Positions 26,322 through 35,339 of a DNA stretch of 64,000 bases are shown one piece after another. Both the position numbers and the translations under genes were made by a program. How positions within the stretch are numbered: position 1 is the first letter of the stretch; each line of letters begins with the position of its first letter. Source of the DNA: JALYGY01 sp963800975 (lineage in GTDB: Bacteria; Actinomycetota; Rubrobacteria; Rubrobacterales; Rubrobacteraceae); the NCBI GenBank assembly GCA_963800975.1, contig CAWDDB010000014.1:248001-312000 (forward strand). Reading direction: 5' to 3'. The notes beneath the pieces were generated by a model. It saw only the letters and a program-made list of their open reading frames with translations, searched no databases and was not told where the DNA came from.

Positions 26322-26675
26322 GGCCAGGCCTCATCGCTGCCGAGCCGGCTCCCGTCCTGCACCCCCAAGCGCGAGTCCGGCTGCAGCTACACCCATGACC
26401 TTCGATGCGTGGTCCCAGCTGCCGCGCCTCCCGAGGCACCTTTGGTGCGTCCCCATCCCCTCGCATGGAACCACGCCGTTCCGTGCACTTGTCGTTACCC
26501 GAGTGGCAAGATATCGTACTCAGGAACGCCGGGCAAGACGTGCGAGCGGCACGCAACCGGGGGGGATCACTTGGGTTCGTGTGGTCGTTGTCGACGCGAG
26601 GCGACGCATTGCAGCGTCCCTCGAGAATACCGCCGACGAAGACCCGGGAGGGTGTAAGCGGGGTTGGGAGCAGAG
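26322..26675. other. Non-coding gap of 354 bp with a repeat-motif copy
   Basis: No convincing gene. TAAGCGGGGTTG at 26655-26666 (inside GGTGTAAGCGGGGTTGGGAG) nearly matches the 21-bp-spaced repeats at 7118 and 7139 and partly overlaps the ribosome-binding site of the SMP-30 gene. The remainder likely holds that gene's promoter and the breakpoint of the permease deletion. Confidence 0.45.
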
Positions 26676-27569
26676 GTGACGGAAACGCGCAAGGCGCCGT
26701 TCGAGGTCGAGATAGTGGTCGACGGACACGACACGGTCGGCGAGGGACCGGTCTGGCTTGCCGAGGAGCGGCGGCTCGTGTGGGTGGACATCATGGGGCA
26801 CCTGATCCACCGCCTCGACCCGGCGACCGGCAGCGTAGAGACCGTGGACGTCGGCCAGCCAGTGGGGGCGGTGGCGCCCCGGGCCTCGGGGGGTCTCATC
26901 GCCGCCGTCAGGGACGGGTTCGGGCTGGTCGATGCGGTCGCCGGGCGGCTGGAGATGATCGCCGAAGTCGAGGCGGACAACCCGGAAAACCGCATGAACG
27001 ACGGCAAGTGCGACCGCGCCGGTCGGTTCTGGGCAGGCACGATGGCGTTCGAGTCCGTAACCGGTGCGGGGGCGCTGTACCGGCTCGACGCCGAACGCCG
27101 CGTCACGGAGGTCCTGGATAACGTGACCATCTCCAACGGCCTGGATTGGAGCCCGGACGACGCCACGTTGTACTACGTCGACAGCCCCACGAACGTCGTC
27201 GACGCCTTCGACTACGACCCCGGATCGGGCGAGATCCGCAACCGCCGGCCGCTGATCGAGGTGCCCCGGGAGCAGGGCATGCCCGATGGCTTGACCGTGG
27301 ACTCAGAAGGGTTCCTCTGGGTCGCACTCTTTGGCGGATGGTCCGTTCGCCGCTATGCCCCAGACGGCACCCCCGACATCATGGTCGAGCTGCCCGCGAG
27401 CAAGATCACCTGCCCGACGTTCGGCGGCGAGGACCTCTCGGAGCTTTACATAACCTCCGCAACAGAGGAGCTCTCGGAGCAAGAGCTGCAGGAGCAGCTC
27501 CACGCCGGGGCGCTCTTCCGGTGCCGGCCCGGCGTCACCGGGAAGCCAGCGAACGCGTTCGGGGGCTAG
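26676..27569 (+). CDS. SMP-30/gluconolactonase/LRE-family lactonase
   Basis: A 297-residue six-bladed propeller of the SMP-30 family, which hydrolyses sugar lactones with a divalent metal. Predicted ligands are Glu23 in VGEGPVW, Asn in NRMNDGKCD, Asn/Asp in ISNGLDWSPD and Asp in MPDGLTVD, all conserved. The GTG at 26676 is 5 nt after GGGAG; an upstream TTG at 26664 is less suitable. It is intact and isolated, pointing away from the damaged minus-strand genes. It could open lactones made by the nearby Gfo/Idh or MDR dehydrogenases. Confidence 0.9.
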   Translation: MTETRKAPFEVEIVVDGHDTVGEGPVWLAEERRLVWVDIMGHLIHRLDPATGSVETVDVGQPVGAVAPRASGGLIAAVRDGFGLVDAVAGRLEMIAEVEADNPENRMNDGKCDRAGRFWAGTMAFESVTGAGALYRLDAERRVTEVLDNVTISNGLDWSPDDATLYYVDSPTNVVDAFDYDPGSGEIRNRRPLIEVPREQGMPDGLTVDSEGFLWVALFGGWSVRRYAPDGTPDIMVELPASKITCPTFGGEDLSELYITSATEELSEQELQEQLHAGALFRCRPGVTGKPANAFGG

Positions 27570-27599
27570 AGCGAGAGTCGGGGGATCGCGAGTAAGGGT

Positions 27600-28238
27600 C
27601 TACTCACGACTCCCACGTCGGACGGGGCACGAATGTCTACCGTTGAGCCGACTTGCCCGGTATCTCAGGTTCATGTACCAGAGCGGTTGGACCTCGTCGG
27701 GCATGTCGGCGTACGCGTGAAGGTGGATGCCTCCCAGCTCGCCTCCTTGCGGCGCGGCAAGGAATGGGCACGCCGGTACGATGACGTTCTGCGTCTCCAC
27801 ATTGAACCGGCGACACCTTCGCTCGCGCGCTCAGACGACGACGCGATCGAACAGCCTGCGGCCAGCCCCACGTCCCCGATGGTCGGGATGTACCTGCAGG
27901 TCCCAGAACACGACCAGGTCATGGCGATCCTCCAGCATGTTCACACCGGGCGTATCCCACGCCAGTACTGCCCCACCGATGCGTCGCGGCCCATCGAAGG
28001 CGGACGGCACGCCCCAACGTAATACGTCGAATCTCTCCGACCAGCGCACCGGCCCCTCGCCTCGATAGGCGTCGTAAACCTTCAGGTATGGTTCGACCCA
28101 CTCTTCGACCAGCCAGATGCCCTCCAGGCCACCCGGGCTCCGCTCGACGCGCAGCTGGGACCGAACCAGGAACGCGATCGGCACCTCGCCGTACTCCGGC
28201 GGTACGTCGATGGCGGCTTCTACCACAGAAACCGCCAC
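27600..28238 (-). pseudogene. GNAT acetyltransferase interrupted by an in-frame TGA
   Basis: A GNAT-family protein of about 212 codons with one internal stop. The first part (GTG at 28238, AAGGGGTGAG upstream) includes GGAVLAWDTPG, DLVVFWDLQVHPDHRGRGAG, the acetyl-CoA loop, and RRLFDRVV. A TGA at 27831-27833 follows, and the same frame goes on ARERRCRRFNVETQNVIVPAC and DMPDEVQPLWYMNL to 27600. The second part is the standard end of this GNAT subgroup (ETQN..VPAC). A Trp (TGG) is expected at the stop, so this is one base change, either a nonsense mutation or an error. Confidence 0.75.
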
Positions 28239-28353
28239 GGTCGCTCACCCCTTCTTGCCTTCGCCAGAACCCGGAATCCAGTCTAATGGCGCTCTTTCAG
28301 GACCGCGACGCCCGGAGGTTCGAGGGGCAACTCTCCGACGTGCTCGTGGTTGG

Positions 28354-30594
28354 TCAGTAGGTCCCGTGTCGCTCCGGGAGGCGCCTTCGTGGCCTCACCT
28401 CTATGCGAACCGTCTCGGTACCGAGAACAGGATGTTTCGCCTGAAGGACGATAGAACCCTCCGTCTCTCTGGACTTTACCCAGACCGCGCCGACCCCGCC
28501 GACGAGGGCGAACGGGTTCTCGCCCACTATCTCTCCGGGCCCCTCCAGCGTCAGCACAATGGCCCCGGTCGCAAAGGGGCGAGGGGCGCCAAACTCGTCC
28601 GTTACGCGCAACACCACTCGCGTGGCGTCGACACCATCGCCGATTAGCTCTGCGTCGTCGGGCTCGACGCGAAACTGCTGATCCACGCCCTTCGACGAGA
28701 GCGTGCGCGAGACGACCTTCCGATCGCCGAGGAAGCCGTCGATCCGGAGGTCTCCCCAGATCCGCCGCCACGGGGCGGCGCCGCTCAGGTCCGAGAAAAA
28801 GAAGGGCGGGTGCGGCAGGTTGCCGAAACGTTCGCGGTCTGGTTCGAGCTCCGCCTGCAAACGGTGGCCTATATAGACCCGGAGCCGCTCGCAGTTCGAG
28901 AAGATGGCGCCCTGACCGTGACCCCCGTAGTCGGACCCGTCGCCGATCGACCAGTGAAATCCCGGCTCCAGCACAACCTCCTCCTCCGGGTCGCACTGCG
29001 ACTTGTAGAAGCCGGCTGCCAGCTTAGGGATGCGGAAGATATCCGACACGCCATGGTAGCAGACCCGGTCGCCCGAGCCGAAGTTGGCGTGCGTGTTGTA
29101 GTCGAAGGCGCACCAACCGATGCCACCCGCAAACTGATCGTCTGCCCCGAGCATGTCGTGCACGCGGGCGTGGCGCAGCGCGTGCTCCTGGGTACGCTCC
29201 GCGTTGTCGGTGCGCTTGGTCGGGAACGTGTGCCCGCCGAACTCCGTGTTCAGGTAGAGCGGATGTCGCGGCGGCGTGATGAAGTCGGGGTCGAAATCGT
29301 TCATGCCGAAGACATCTTCGAGCAGCTCCGACTCGAAGAAGTAGCGGACCCCGCTGGTCTGGCGAGAATCGTCGAGCGCCCGGGCGATCCGGTTGGTCCG
29401 CGCGTAGAATTCGTGGTCGTCCTGCGACTCGTTGATCCGCACCCCCCAGAGGATGATCGAGGGACGGTTCCAGTCCCTCCGGATCATCGCCTCCACGTCC
29501 CGGCAGGCGAGCTCCTTCCAGCCCTCGTCGCCGATGTGCTGCCAGCCGGGGATCTCCTCGAAGACCAGGAGCCCCATCTCGTCGCAGCAATCCAGGAAGT
29601 GTGCCGACTGGGGGTAATGGGAGGTGCGGACGACGTTGCACTTGAGCTCGTTCTTGAGTATCAGGGCGTCCCGCCGCTGCACCCGGGCCGGCATCGCCCC
29701 TCCCACGTAGGGGTAGGTCTGGTGTCGATTGAGGCCGCGCAGCTTGAGGCGGTCGCCGTTGAGGTAGAAGCCGTCCGGGGTGAACCGCGCCTCCCTGAAG
29801 CCAACGCGCGTTGCGTACTCATCTACGCACCTGCCGTCCTCGTGGAGCCGGACGAGCACATCGTACAGCTTCGGCCGCTCCGCGTCCCACAACTCGATCG
29901 CCCCCGTGTCGCCGAGGACCAGGTCCGCGAAGGGGTCGGCTTCCGTCAGCGACACTTCGCGGTTCTCCGAAGCCAGGACCCGGTCTCCGTCGCGCAGCTC
30001 AGCTGTCAACGTCAGCGGCGCGCTCGGTTGCGTCCGGCTGTCGAAGAAGCAGCGCACGTCTACGCGACGATCCTCCCTCAGCACGTTAACCGGCTTGGCG
30101 AAGACGTTCTCTATAAAGGTATCGGGCACCAGCCGCAGCGCGACCTCACGGTAGAGCCCACCGAAGGTCAGGTAATCGAGGTTGTCCCCGAACGGCGGGA
30201 AGTCTTCTCGCTCGGTCGAGTCGACCTCGACCGCGAGCACGTTGTCCTCGCCCCACCTCACATGGTCGGTGATCTCGAACGAGAACGGCGTGTAGCCGCC
30301 GCGGTGTTCGCCCAACACGTGGCCGTTGAGCGCCACGGTCGCGGTCGTCATGACGCCCGCGAAATCGGCGAAAACGCGCCGACCTTCCGGGTCCTCCGGT
30401 GCCGAGAAGTGTCGGCGATAGATAGAGACGAACTGGTAGTCCTTGTCGTCGAATCCGTGCCACGGCAACGTGCGGTTGGCGTGCGGTATGGTGACGCCCT
30501 CGAAGTCCGAATCGTCGAACTTCGCGTCCAGGCACCCGGGGACCGCTTCTCCCCCGTACAGCCAGTTCTGGTCGAGCGGTAGCACGTCTCGCAT
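28354..30594 (-). CDS. Glycoside hydrolase family 2 beta-galactosidase-type enzyme
   Basis: A 746-residue GH2 enzyme with C-terminal immunoglobulin-like extensions. The N-terminal jelly roll has GFDDKDYQFVSIYRRHF, and the barrel has MRDV-type start and VVRTSHYPQSAHFLDCCDE. The acid/base Glu389 lies in RINESQDD and the nucleophile Glu451 in NTEFGGH. The tail (FATGAIVLTLEGPGEIVGEN, SIVLQAKHPVLGTE) matches the DUF4982/GH2 C-terminal type. No signal peptide. The start is ATG 30594 or GTG 30609; the latter overlaps the GH4 stop, and neither has ideal ribosome-site spacing. It is the last gene of the 28.4-35.2 kb importer operon and likely acts on the imported sugar. Confidence 0.88.
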   Translation of the reverse strand: MRDVLPLDQNWLYGGEAVPGCLDAKFDDSDFEGVTIPHANRTLPWHGFDDKDYQFVSIYRRHFSAPEDPEGRRVFADFAGVMTTATVALNGHVLGEHRGGYTPFSFEITDHVRWGEDNVLAVEVDSTEREDFPPFGDNLDYLTFGGLYREVALRLVPDTFIENVFAKPVNVLREDRRVDVRCFFDSRTQPSAPLTLTAELRDGDRVLASENREVSLTEADPFADLVLGDTGAIELWDAERPKLYDVLVRLHEDGRCVDEYATRVGFREARFTPDGFYLNGDRLKLRGLNRHQTYPYVGGAMPARVQRRDALILKNELKCNVVRTSHYPQSAHFLDCCDEMGLLVFEEIPGWQHIGDEGWKELACRDVEAMIRRDWNRPSIILWGVRINESQDDHEFYARTNRIARALDDSRQTSGVRYFFESELLEDVFGMNDFDPDFITPPRHPLYLNTEFGGHTFPTKRTDNAERTQEHALRHARVHDMLGADDQFAGGIGWCAFDYNTHANFGSGDRVCYHGVSDIFRIPKLAAGFYKSQCDPEEEVVLEPGFHWSIGDGSDYGGHGQGAIFSNCERLRVYIGHRLQAELEPDRERFGNLPHPPFFFSDLSGAAPWRRIWGDLRIDGFLGDRKVVSRTLSSKGVDQQFRVEPDDAELIGDGVDATRVVLRVTDEFGAPRPFATGAIVLTLEGPGEIVGENPFALVGGVGAVWVKSRETEGSIVLQAKHPVLGTETVRIEVRPRRRLPERHGTY

Positions 30595-30605
30595 CGAGTT
30601 AGAGC

Positions 30606-32003
30606 TCACCCCTTCCGTCTGCTACTCGAGGGCGGAATCCGCAACGCGGAAGCAGTGTATGGTCCCGAGGGCGCGGCGCTGCCCTTGCGGAAGGCGTTCG
30701 GGTTCTCGGGAACCCGAACGCCTTCCGCAAGGCTGTCGCCGTGGGCCTCCAGGAGTTCGTCTACCAGCGCCGCTATCTCGTCCAGCGAGAGGACGCTCGG
30801 AGCGTGCCGGTCGAGCATCGCCGCGTGGTAGACGTGCTCCCGCTTGCCTTCGAGGGCTGCGCGAACGGTGAGGTTCTGTACCGCCGCGTGCGGCGCGCAG
30901 GTAGCGGCCAGCTGCGGCGGCAAATCCCCGACGTGGCAGGGACGCAGGCCGGTTTCGTCTGCCAGAACCGGCACCTCCACGCAACACCCGTTGGGGAGGT
31001 TGCCGATCAGGGCTGTATTCTCGACGTTGCCGTAGATCGTCCGCGCCTCTCCCGTCTCCGAGGAGTGGATGATGAGCGAGCCGTACTCGACGCTGCGCTC
31101 TAGCGGGAAGGGGTCACCGGCCAGCAGCTTGCGCCGGACCTCGGCGTACCTCAGGAGGTTGCGTTCGCTGCGGCGAACGTACTCGTCGACCGGCACGTCG
31201 AACCGTTCCACCAGGTCGCGGTCCCTGAGAAAGTACGGGGTGTACTCGGCGTTGTGCTCGCTCGACTCCGTGACGAAGTAGCCGAAGCGCCGCATCAGCT
31301 CGAAGCGCACCTTGTCCCTGGCGTATACCTCGGGGTCGTGCATCGCCTCGAACAGGCGAGGGTAGGCGTCCTCGCCGTCCACCTCGAGGCGGGTCATCCA
31401 CGCGATGTGGTTGATCCCGGCGCACTCGTAGAGGAGCCCCTCGTGCGGCACCCCGATGTAGGAGGCGATATCCCTGGCGGTGTACGGCACGCTGTGACAC
31501 AGCCCCACGCTCTGGATCTCGGGGTGGGCCGTGTACAGTGCCTCCATCAAGATGCCCATGGGGTTCGTGTAGTTCAGCAGCAGGGCGCGCGGACACAGCT
31601 CGCCCATCTCCCGGGCAAGATCCAGCACGAAGGGTATGGTGCGCAGGCCCCGGAAGATGCCGCCGATCCCCATCGAATCCGCTATGGTCTGCCTCAAGCC
31701 GTATCTCTTCGGAACCTCGAAATCCGAGAGGGTTGCCTCGTGCATCCCTATCTGGACCATGTTGATGACGAAATCTGCGCCATCGAGGGCGGACCGTAGC
31801 TCCGCGTGCTCCTTTACCCGGGCTCCGGCGTCGAGCCTATCCGAGGTCCAGCGGGCCATCATGCCCGCGGTGTCAAGCCGCTCGGGGTCTATGTCGTGCA
31901 ACGAGATCGTGGCCCCGCGCAGCTCCGGGAAGTCGAAGATGTCGGTCAGCAGGTTCTTGGTGAACTCGACGCTGCCGGCGCCGATGAACGCTATCGTGGT
32001 CAT
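30606..32003 (-). CDS. Glycoside hydrolase family 4 alpha-galactosidase-type enzyme, copy 2
   Basis: A 465-residue GH4 enzyme, intact. The NAD site is IAFIGAGSVEFTKNLL. Metal ligands are Cys169 in GLCHSVPYT and His199 in YECAGINHIAWM. Catalysis in this family uses a redox step at C3 with NAD and Mn. The ATG at 32003 follows CAAGGAGGCCC. It is closely similar to copy 1 at 23664-24960. It carries an extra C-terminal tail of about 35 residues after SLAEGVR, encoded by a long perfect inverted repeat (30683-30732), where copy 1 simply stops. It lies 50 bp after the MalG gene and directly before the GH2 gene. Confidence 0.9.
   Translation of the reverse strand: MTTIAFIGAGSVEFTKNLLTDIFDFPELRGATISLHDIDPERLDTAGMMARWTSDRLDAGARVKEHAELRSALDGADFVINMVQIGMHEATLSDFEVPKRYGLRQTIADSMGIGGIFRGLRTIPFVLDLAREMGELCPRALLLNYTNPMGILMEALYTAHPEIQSVGLCHSVPYTARDIASYIGVPHEGLLYECAGINHIAWMTRLEVDGEDAYPRLFEAMHDPEVYARDKVRFELMRRFGYFVTESSEHNAEYTPYFLRDRDLVERFDVPVDEYVRRSERNLLRYAEVRRKLLAGDPFPLERSVEYGSLIIHSSETGEARTIYGNVENTALIGNLPNGCCVEVPVLADETGLRPCHVGDLPPQLAATCAPHAAVQNLTVRAALEGKREHVYHAAMLDRHAPSVLSLDEIAALVDELLEAHGDSLAEGVRVPENPNAFRKGSAAPSGPYTASALRIPPSSSRRKG
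30683..30732. repeat. Perfect 23-bp inverted repeat with TCGG loop
   Basis: Arms 30683-30705 and 30710-30732 are exact complements around a 4-nt loop. The left arm begins CCTTGCGGAAGG and the right arm ends CCTTCCGCAAGG. It lies at the 3' end of GH4 copy 2 and is translated as part of its extra tail. No T-run follows. It may be a fold-back insertion, a strong mRNA-stabilizing hairpin, or an assembly artefact. Confidence 0.9.
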
Positions 32004-32053
32004 GGGCCTCCTTGAACCGCGGCTCCTCAAAACCGAGCCGATTCTGTTGCGTG

Positions 32054-32938
32054 CTACTTTATGCCCGTGCTGGCGATGCCCTGGATAAAATAGCGCTGGA
32101 AGAAGACGAAGACCACGAGCATGGGAAGGATCGAGACCAACGACATGCTCATGATTCCCGTCCAATCCGTAAAGAATTGCCCCTTCATCAGGTTGAGCCC
32201 AAGCGGAACCGTGTAAGTCGAGCGTTCCTGCAGGACCACTAGCGGCCAGGCGAAGTCGTTCCAGCGCCACATGAAGGTGAAGATGGTCAGGACCGCTATC
32301 ACCGGCCACGAGAGCGGCAGGACAACCCTCAGGAAGATCTTGAACTCGCTCGCCCCGTCCAGCCTGGCCGCCTCCAGAAGCTCGTCGGGTATGCTGACCA
32401 TGAACTGCCTGACCATGAAGATCCCGAACGCCTCCGCCGCCCGCGGGGCGATCACGCCCGCGTAGGTGTTGACCCAGCCGAGTTGCGAGACGATCAGGAA
32501 CTCGGGGACCATGATGACCTGGATGGGGATCATTAGGGTGCTGATCAATAGCAAGAACAGCACGTCGCGCCCGGGGAACTGGTACTTGGCGAACGTGTAA
32601 CCGGCAAGGAGGTTGATGAACACCGTGATGGCGACCGCGATGACCGCTATCACGATGGAATTTACGTAGAACTGTGTGAACGGGAGCTTGCCCCAAGCCT
32701 CGGAGAAGTTGCTCCAGACAAGCTCGGATGGTAGCAGGTTGAACTCACCGCTAAAAAGCTCGGTCCTCGGGCGGACAGCGGTCGCGAACATCCAGTAGAG
32801 CGGGAAGAACATGACGCCGGCGCCCACCACGAGGAGTACCCAAATCACGGCGTTCTTGCCCTTCAGCCCGTATCCGGGCGCTTTCGTCTTGTCCAGCGCG
32901 CGTGTCGAGCCAGTCACGGGCACCCGTCCCTCAGACAT
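32054..32938 (-). CDS. Sugar ABC transporter permease, MalG/UgpE type
   Basis: A 294-residue CUT1 permease. After a charged N-terminus comes VIWVLLVVGAGVMFFPLYWM, then five more membrane segments. The EAA loop reads LLEAARLDGASEFKIFLRV and the C-terminus FQRYFIQGIASTGIK is typical. It starts inside the end of the MalF gene (8-bp overlap), as expected for a co-translated permease pair. It serves the binding protein at 33898. Confidence 0.92.
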   Translation of the reverse strand: MSEGRVPVTGSTRALDKTKAPGYGLKGKNAVIWVLLVVGAGVMFFPLYWMFATAVRPRTELFSGEFNLLPSELVWSNFSEAWGKLPFTQFYVNSIVIAVIAVAITVFINLLAGYTFAKYQFPGRDVLFLLLISTLMIPIQVIMVPEFLIVSQLGWVNTYAGVIAPRAAEAFGIFMVRQFMVSIPDELLEAARLDGASEFKIFLRVVLPLSWPVIAVLTIFTFMWRWNDFAWPLVVLQERSTYTVPLGLNLMKGQFFTDWTGIMSMSLVSILPMLVVFVFFQRYFIQGIASTGIK

Positions 32939-33872
32939 CCTGACCCTGCCTCGTTACCCGCCACTGGAACACCGTGAAGACCAGCAACAGGAAGTAGAGC
33001 CCCACGCCCACCGCGCTCGCGTAGCCCATCTGGCTCTCCTGGAAAGCTACCTGGTAGATGTACTGCACGAGCACGGTCGTCGAAGACCCGGGTCCCCCGC
33101 CGGTCATCACGTAGATCAGGTCGAACACGTGCAGCGAGTAGATGACGTTGAGAATGAGCAACAAGAAGGTCGTCGGTCCCAGAAGCGGCCAGGTTATGTG
33201 CCTGAACTGCTTCCGGCCGTTGGCCCCGTCCACCTGGGCGGCCTGGTACAGCTCGATTGGTATCGACTGGAGGGCCGCGAGGTAGATGACCATGCAGAAC
33301 CCCGTCCTGATCCAGAGCGTCGTGATGACCAGCGAGGGCATAGCCCAAGTTGCGGAGGACAACCACGGCACGCCTTCAAGACCAGCGGCGCCGAGCGCGG
33401 CGTTGATCACGCCGTAGTTGTCGTTGAACATCCAGGAGGCGATCAGGGCCACGGCGACGAGCGAGATGATCACCGGCACGAAGAATAGGCTCCTGAGCAG
33501 CGCGCGCGCCGGCAGCCTGCGGTTCAGGCCGAGCGCCACCAGGAGCCCCAACGCTATGCTGGTGGGAACCGTGCCGACGGTGTAGACGAAGGTGTTGAAC
33601 AGGGACCGCCAGAACTCGCCGTCCTGGACCATGGCCAGGTAGTTCCCGAGGCCGATAAATTCCGGGGTCCCTATCAACGACCACTCGGTCAGGCTGATGT
33701 AGAATGCGAACAGGATCGGGACGAATATGAACACGGTGAAGACGACCATGTTCGGCGCGATAAACAAGTAGGGGACCAGACGTTTCTGGTTGCGGCTCCA
33801 CCAGCCGGCGCGGCCACCAGGCCTTCTACCTTCCAGCGATGGGTCTGCGGGCTGTCGCACCGACACGCGCAA
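32931..33872 (-). CDS. Sugar ABC transporter permease, MalF/UgpA type
   Basis: A 313-residue CUT1 permease. The first membrane segment is LFIAPNMVVFTVFIFVPILF; the EAA loop reads YQAAQVDGANGRKQFRHI with the conserved Gly. Six membrane segments are visible. It lies 25 bp after the binding-protein stop and overlaps the MalG gene. With no ATPase here, it probably pairs with a shared one. Confidence 0.92.
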   Translation of the reverse strand: MRVSVRQPADPSLEGRRPGGRAGWWSRNQKRLVPYLFIAPNMVVFTVFIFVPILFAFYISLTEWSLIGTPEFIGLGNYLAMVQDGEFWRSLFNTFVYTVGTVPTSIALGLLVALGLNRRLPARALLRSLFFVPVIISLVAVALIASWMFNDNYGVINAALGAAGLEGVPWLSSATWAMPSLVITTLWIRTGFCMVIYLAALQSIPIELYQAAQVDGANGRKQFRHITWPLLGPTTFLLLILNVIYSLHVFDLIYVMTGGGPGSSTTVLVQYIYQVAFQESQMGYASAVGVGLYFLLLVFTVFQWRVTRQGQDV

Positions 33873-33897
33873 GTCCTCCTTTGACGCGGCGCCCCGC

Positions 33898-35208
33898 TTA
33901 CTGGGCCAGGGCCTCCTCTACGCCGCTGGATATGTTCCGCACAGTTTGCTCCGGCGACTGCCCCGACCTAAAGGCCGCCTCGAGCTGATCGGTCAGGACC
34001 TCGACGACGCTCCCGAAGCTCGGTATGGTCTGCTCGCTGGCCATCTTCTCCGGCACGGTCCTGGCCTGCTGCACGAAACGGTTCATCTGCTCGGGGCTTT
34101 GCTTGTAGTCGAGCCCCTGCTCGACCAGGGCGGTTCGGACGGGGATAAAGCCCCCGTCGATGCAGAACCGTTTCATGTTCTGTTCGTCGACCATGAACTT
34201 GAGGAAGTCCGCCGCCGCCTCCGGGTTCTGGCTGTCCCTGGTAACGCCCACCGCGTTGCCGCCCATGTCTGAGGCCATCGCCTCGTCCCGGATCATGTAC
34301 GTCACGTCCCAGCCGGCGTCCATGTTGTCCACGACGAACGGAATCAACCAGTCGCCGCTGATCATCATGGCCGTCGTGCCGTTGGAGAACAGGGTCTCTA
34401 TCTGCTCGCCGCTCTTTATGGAGGTGCTGGGCGGGACCAGCTGCTCGTCGAACCAGCTCTTCGTGAAAGCCACGGTCTCGACGCCGATCGGGTTGTCTAT
34501 GTCCGGCGCGCCGAGATCGGAGTCGAGGAGCTGGCCGCCGTGCTGGAACAGGAGCGGCATCCAGCGGTAGGATGCCGCGTCTCCCTGCCAGTTGTAGGCG
34601 AAGGCGTACTCGGCGGGACCCTCGTCTTTGAGCCTGGTTGCCACCTGCATGAACTCGTTCCAGGTCCAGCTTTCTTGAATGCTCTGAGGCACGTCTATGC
34701 CGAGGTCGCCGAAGATGTCGGTGTTGTAGAAGACCGCGAAGGTATCGGTGTGGTGGGGCAAGCCGTACGGCGCGTCTTCGTAGTTGACCGCCTGCCAGAG
34801 GGCCGGCGTGAACGCGTCCCCGTAACCTTCCTCTAGGTACTCCGAGAGATCCACGAAGGCTCCCTCGGAGCTGTAACGTCCCATCTGCTGATACTGAACG
34901 CGGGCTATATCGGGGGCTTCTCCGGCGGCCAGACGGGTATCGAGTTGCTCGTAGACCTGATCCGGAGGCACGAACTCCAGCTTCACGGGCGCCTCGGAGT
35001 TTTGCTTGTTGTAACGCTCGGCGACCCCGCGAAAGCCTTTCTCTTCCCCGCTCGTGCTTCCCCAGGTCAGGAAGGTCAGTTCTCCGGACCCACCGCCCCC
35101 GCCGCAACCGGCAGTCCCCAAGGCGTAGGCGCCAGCCAGCGCGCCACTGCCAAGCCTTAGAAACCGGCGACGCGTGATTCCGTCCCTAAACGCTCCTGCC
35201 ATCCGCAT
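33898..35208 (-). CDS. ABC transporter sugar-binding lipoprotein
   Basis: A 436-residue extracellular binding protein. A twin-arginine-type signal (ITRRRFLRLGSGALAG) leads to a Cys in GTAGCGGGGG as the lipid site, then ELTFLTWGSTSGEEKGFRGV. ARVQYQQMGRYSSEG, TALVEQGLDYKQSPEQM and the C-terminal AFRSGQSPEQTVRNISSGVE are typical family-1 features. Two ATGs (35208, 35202) lie after GGGGGGAAGAAGG; longer in-frame starts up to 35442 lack support. It heads the importer operon ending with GH4 and GH2, so an alpha- or beta-galactoside ligand is plausible. Confidence 0.92.
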   Translation of the reverse strand: MRMAGAFRDGITRRRFLRLGSGALAGAYALGTAGCGGGGGSGELTFLTWGSTSGEEKGFRGVAERYNKQNSEAPVKLEFVPPDQVYEQLDTRLAAGEAPDIARVQYQQMGRYSSEGAFVDLSEYLEEGYGDAFTPALWQAVNYEDAPYGLPHHTDTFAVFYNTDIFGDLGIDVPQSIQESWTWNEFMQVATRLKDEGPAEYAFAYNWQGDAASYRWMPLLFQHGGQLLDSDLGAPDIDNPIGVETVAFTKSWFDEQLVPPSTSIKSGEQIETLFSNGTTAMMISGDWLIPFVVDNMDAGWDVTYMIRDEAMASDMGGNAVGVTRDSQNPEAAADFLKFMVDEQNMKRFCIDGGFIPVRTALVEQGLDYKQSPEQMNRFVQQARTVPEKMASEQTIPSFGSVVEVLTDQLEAAFRSGQSPEQTVRNISSGVEEALAQ

Positions 35209-35249
35209 CCTTCTTCCCCCCATCACCCCAGACCAGGAAAACTCACCGG

Positions 35250-35267
35250 TGATAGGTAACACTATCA
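35250..35267. promoter_or_regulatory. Candidate operator upstream of the 28.4-35.2 kb operon
   Basis: TGATAG-GTAACA-CTATCA is a perfect 6-bp-arm inverted repeat (35250-35267), overlapped by the palindrome TCACCGGTGA at 35243-35252. It lies about 45 bp upstream of the binding-protein start. LacI/GntR-type repressors use sites of this size. Prediction only. Confidence 0.35.
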
Positions 35268-35339
35268 AGGCCACGAACTCGAGACAACCGCGGCAAACGT
35301 GGGGTTCGAGCCCGTCGGCGTCCGGGTCGTAGACCGCCC

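Noticed and set aside
28810..30582. Long plus-strand frame opposite the second GH2 gene
   Set aside because: Antisense shadow; the minus strand carries the family motifs.
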